Below are positions 7,871 to 9,373 of a stretch of 9,373 bases of DNA, in pieces. The DNA lies in the NCBI GenBank assembly GCA_013153955.1, contig JAADDM010000132.1:1-9373 (forward strand). Reading direction: 5' to 3'. This DNA is from Gammaproteobacteria bacterium. Its GTDB lineage: Bacteria; Pseudomonadota; Gammaproteobacteria; Thiomicrospirales; Thiomicrospiraceae. The notes beneath the pieces were generated by a model that ran no database searches, was not told the origin of the DNA, and worked only from the letters and a program-made list of their open reading frames with translations. The translations under genes were made by a program, and so were the position numbers. Each line of letters begins with the position of its first letter. Position 1 is the first letter of the stretch.

Positions 7871-8181
7871 TGAACTTATCAAATAACTGTATTTTAAGGC
7901 TTATTTTTAACAGTAACCTGTATGACGAAGTGACCGATGCATTATTAGGCTTTCCTGAACGAGAGCTGTCTTTTCTGAGTGTTGAGGTGCAGTCGCACTC
8001 GTCAGCCACGGCGCATAACGCTCAAAGTATTACAGAGCAGGTGTCAGGCTTTAAGGTGATGCGAATGATTGAAGTCACCACGGATGCCGAGGAGGCGAAG
8101 CGCCTTAATCAACACTTAATGGAGCAGCTTCCTCAAGCGTCTATTCAGGCGCAGCTTCTGCCATTACTCACGCTTTGTTAA
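7870..8181 (+). CDS. DUF3240 family small PII/CutA-like protein
   Basis: This is a 103-residue cytosolic protein with no signal peptide or membrane segment. Its ATG overlaps the pump stop codon (TAATG), with a GAGGG stretch at 7856-7860 just upstream, so it is coupled to pump translation. It matches the DUF3240 pattern: a beta strand at the N-terminus (ILRLIFNSNLYDEVTDALLG), ELSFLSVEVQSHS, a segment SITEQVSGFKVMRMIEV, then a helix and strand near the C-terminus. Family members have a ferredoxin-like fold resembling PII and CutA proteins, and are often encoded beside heavy-metal RND pumps. His residues at 43 and 49 lie in the SHSSATAHNAQ loop and Cys103 is the last residue; a metal-binding role is possible but not shown. 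The proposed role as a modulator of the pump is inference from context. Confidence 0.8.
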   Translation: MNLSNNCILRLIFNSNLYDEVTDALLGFPERELSFLSVEVQSHSSATAHNAQSITEQVSGFKVMRMIEVTTDAEEAKRLNQHLMEQLPQASIQAQLLPLLTLC

Positions 8182-8214
8182 TCGTTAAATCACTCAGTTA
8201 AAAAAGATGTAAAC

Positions 8215-8255
8215 AAAACAACCAGGCCTGCTAATTAAGCAGGCCTGGTTGTTTT
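8215..8255. terminator. bidirectional rho-independent terminator
   Basis: A perfect 18-base inverted repeat, AAAACAACCAGGCCTGCT (8215-8232) and its reverse complement (8238-8255), encloses a five-base loop (AATTA). Outer A and T tracts give a T-run after the stem on both strands. It sits 33 bases after the DUF3240 stop and 84 bases after the convergent msrA stop, so it can end both transcripts. Both arms contain the motif that also occurs inside the response regulator and adaptor genes. Confidence 0.92.
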
Positions 8256-8339
8256 CGTTTAAAGATAATAAATTTTATGTGGTTCGAAGAAGGGTCTAGG
8301 AAAGGCCTAAGAAGACTTCAGTGAAGTTCTATGGACGTA

Positions 8340-8846
8340 CTATTTAGGCAAAACCCACTCTGGGCGGGGAAAGTGGCAGGTATAGCCGTGAGGGTTTCTC
8401 AGTAGGTAGTCTTGGTGTACCGGTTCGGCTTCCCAGAAGGCTGTAGCGTCACTGATGATCGTTGCAATGGTGCCGGGCCAAATACCTGAAGCATTCATTT
8501 CATCAATCAGTGTTTGGGCTATCTGCTTTTGACTCTCTGAAGTGGTAAAAATCTCTGAGCGATAGGAGCTGCCCAAATCATTCCCCTGTCTATCTTGGGT
8601 GGTCGGATCGTGGATTTGAAAAAAGTATTCGAGCAGTGCGCGATAACGCGTTTGCGCATTATCAAAGGTGATTTCAACCGCCTCAGCATGACTGCCGTGG
8701 TTTTGATAGGTTGCATGATCAACGTCACCACCGGTATAGCCGACGCGCGTAGCGAGGACTCCCGGCTGTTTTCTAATTAAGTGCTGCATGCCCCAAAAGC
8801 ATCCGCCTGCAAAAATGGCTATTTCAGAGGTATTTGGTTGGCTCAT
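8340..8846 (-). CDS. msrA: peptide methionine (S)-S-oxide reductase MsrA
   Basis: This enzyme reduces the S-epimer of methionine sulfoxide in proteins and free methionine, with electrons normally from thioredoxin. The 168-residue protein has the catalytic motif GGCFWG (nucleophile Cys16), followed by GVLATRVGYTGG, the conserved SHAEAVEI with the catalytic Glu, and YFFQIHDPTTQDRQGNDLGSSYRS, all diagnostic. A C-terminal GYTCHF supplies the likely resolving Cys, a common arrangement in short MsrA proteins. There is no signal peptide, so it acts in the cytosol. GGAG lies a few bases before the ATG on the minus strand. It is convergent with the efflux operon and follows the hydrolase gene on the same strand by 65 bases, so the two may share a transcript. 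There is no sign of fusion to MsrB. Confidence 0.97.
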   Translation of the reverse strand: MSQPNTSEIAIFAGGCFWGMQHLIRKQPGVLATRVGYTGGDVDHATYQNHGSHAEAVEITFDNAQTRYRALLEYFFQIHDPTTQDRQGNDLGSSYRSEIFTTSESQKQIAQTLIDEMNASGIWPGTIATIISDATAFWEAEPVHQDYLLRNPHGYTCHFPRPEWVLPK

Positions 8847-8911
8847 AAAGGCTCCGTTGGTTGTTTTAATGAGGGATATGGATGATGCTGGTTATGGATA
8901 GTTTTATGGGT

Positions 8912-9373
8912 CTAAGCTAATGCCCAAGGGGCGAGTGTCCATGCTTTTAACGCTTCAACTGACTCTACACGGTGCGCCCATTGATTCGTTCGATACTGCC
9001 AATCTCTATTTTGACAGTAGGCTTGCTGATATTCACTGGGAATAACGTCATCATTTAGACCGATGAGAATATCGGCTCTCTGAGCTTTATCTAAGGCGAT
9101 AAACTGTGCAAGCATGCTATCGGTAAATTCAATCTCTGTGTTATCTCGATAGTTTATTGCCGGCTGCTGTATATATTTATGCAGTACGCTCACAGGCTCA
9201 AAACAGGGATTGATGGCGAGTGTGGGAATGTCGAAGCACTGGCTTAGCAGTAAGGCATAGTAGCCGCCGAGAGAGGTACCAATGATGTGGGTAATGTCAT
9301 GCGTGTTAATCAGGGTTTTAAGCTGATGCATACTCTGCGTAAAGTGCTCAGGTGAATAGTCGGGGGATATCAG
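8912..9373 (-). CDS. YqiA/YcfP-like alpha/beta hydrolase (5' partial)
   Basis: This is a small serine esterase-type alpha/beta hydrolase. The frame is open to the right edge (LISPDYSPEHFTQS precedes the Met at 9331), so the N-terminus, with the usual LHGF strand, lies outside the window. The nucleophile elbow is GTSLGGYYALLLSQCF, very close to the same segment of E. coli YqiA (SSLGGYYATWLSQCF), with Ser as nucleophile. The later IGLNDDVIPSEY supplies the likely catalytic Asp and WAHR the His. The motif order and the NP after the elbow (AINPCFEPV) fit the UPF0227/YqiA group, whose physiological substrate is not established. The internal Met at 9331 is not the start, since homologous sequence continues upstream. 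It is encoded just upstream of msrA. Confidence 0.85.
   Translation of the reverse strand: MISPDYSPEHFTQSMHQLKTLINTHDITHIIGTSLGGYYALLLSQCFDIPTLAINPCFEPVSVLHKYIQQPAINYRDNTEIEFTDSMLAQFIALDKAQRADILIGLNDDVIPSEYQQAYCQNRDWQYRTNQWAHRVESVEALKAWTLAPWALA

Noticed and set aside
8315..8327. ACTTCA-g-TGAAGT inverted repeat downstream of msrA
   Set aside because: A one-base loop and weak stem without a T-run; the strong hairpin at 8215-8255 already explains termination on both strands.

Overview
This 9.4 kb window looks like a chromosomal piece of a moderately AT-leaning gammaproteobacterium. The proteins recall sulfur-oxidising marine lineages such as Thiomicrospira/Hydrogenovibrio, but that placement is an impression from protein style, not a search result. 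No mobile elements, RNA genes or CRISPR arrays were seen.

Layout. Positions 2-2004 (+) carry a two-component system of the PhoP/PhoQ type; its regulator lacks its N-terminus because the window starts inside the gene. A 237-base gap (2005-2241) holds a candidate sigma-70 promoter and a CTTAA direct repeat. Positions 2242-8181 (+) form a tight four-gene block: a TolC-family outer membrane factor, a periplasmic adaptor, an HME-type (CusA/CzcA-like) RND pump, and a small DUF3240 (PII/CutA-like) protein whose start codon overlaps the pump's stop codon. A strong bidirectional hairpin terminator (8215-8255) closes the block. On the minus strand, converging on it, lie msrA (8340-8846) and, upstream of msrA, a YqiA/YcfP-like alpha/beta hydrolase that runs off the right edge.

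How the genes fit together. The sensor kinase and response regulator probably sense an envelope or metal signal and may control the adjacent tripartite efflux system. That system would move its substrate from the periplasm or cytoplasm across the outer membrane. The small DUF3240 protein, made in step with the pump, is a candidate modulator or metal-binding partner. The metal cannot be assigned: the pump lacks the TM4 Asp of CzcA-type pumps and does not show an obvious CusA-type methionine at the one site I could align.

Most unusual signal. A 15-base motif, AAACAACCAGGYCTG, occurs in the response regulator gene, in the 5' end of the adaptor gene and in the terminator, always as part of an inverted repeat. 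In both genes it is read in the same frame and encodes KQPGLV. This is the pattern expected of a dispersed genome-wide word such as an uptake-type sequence that also serves in terminators.
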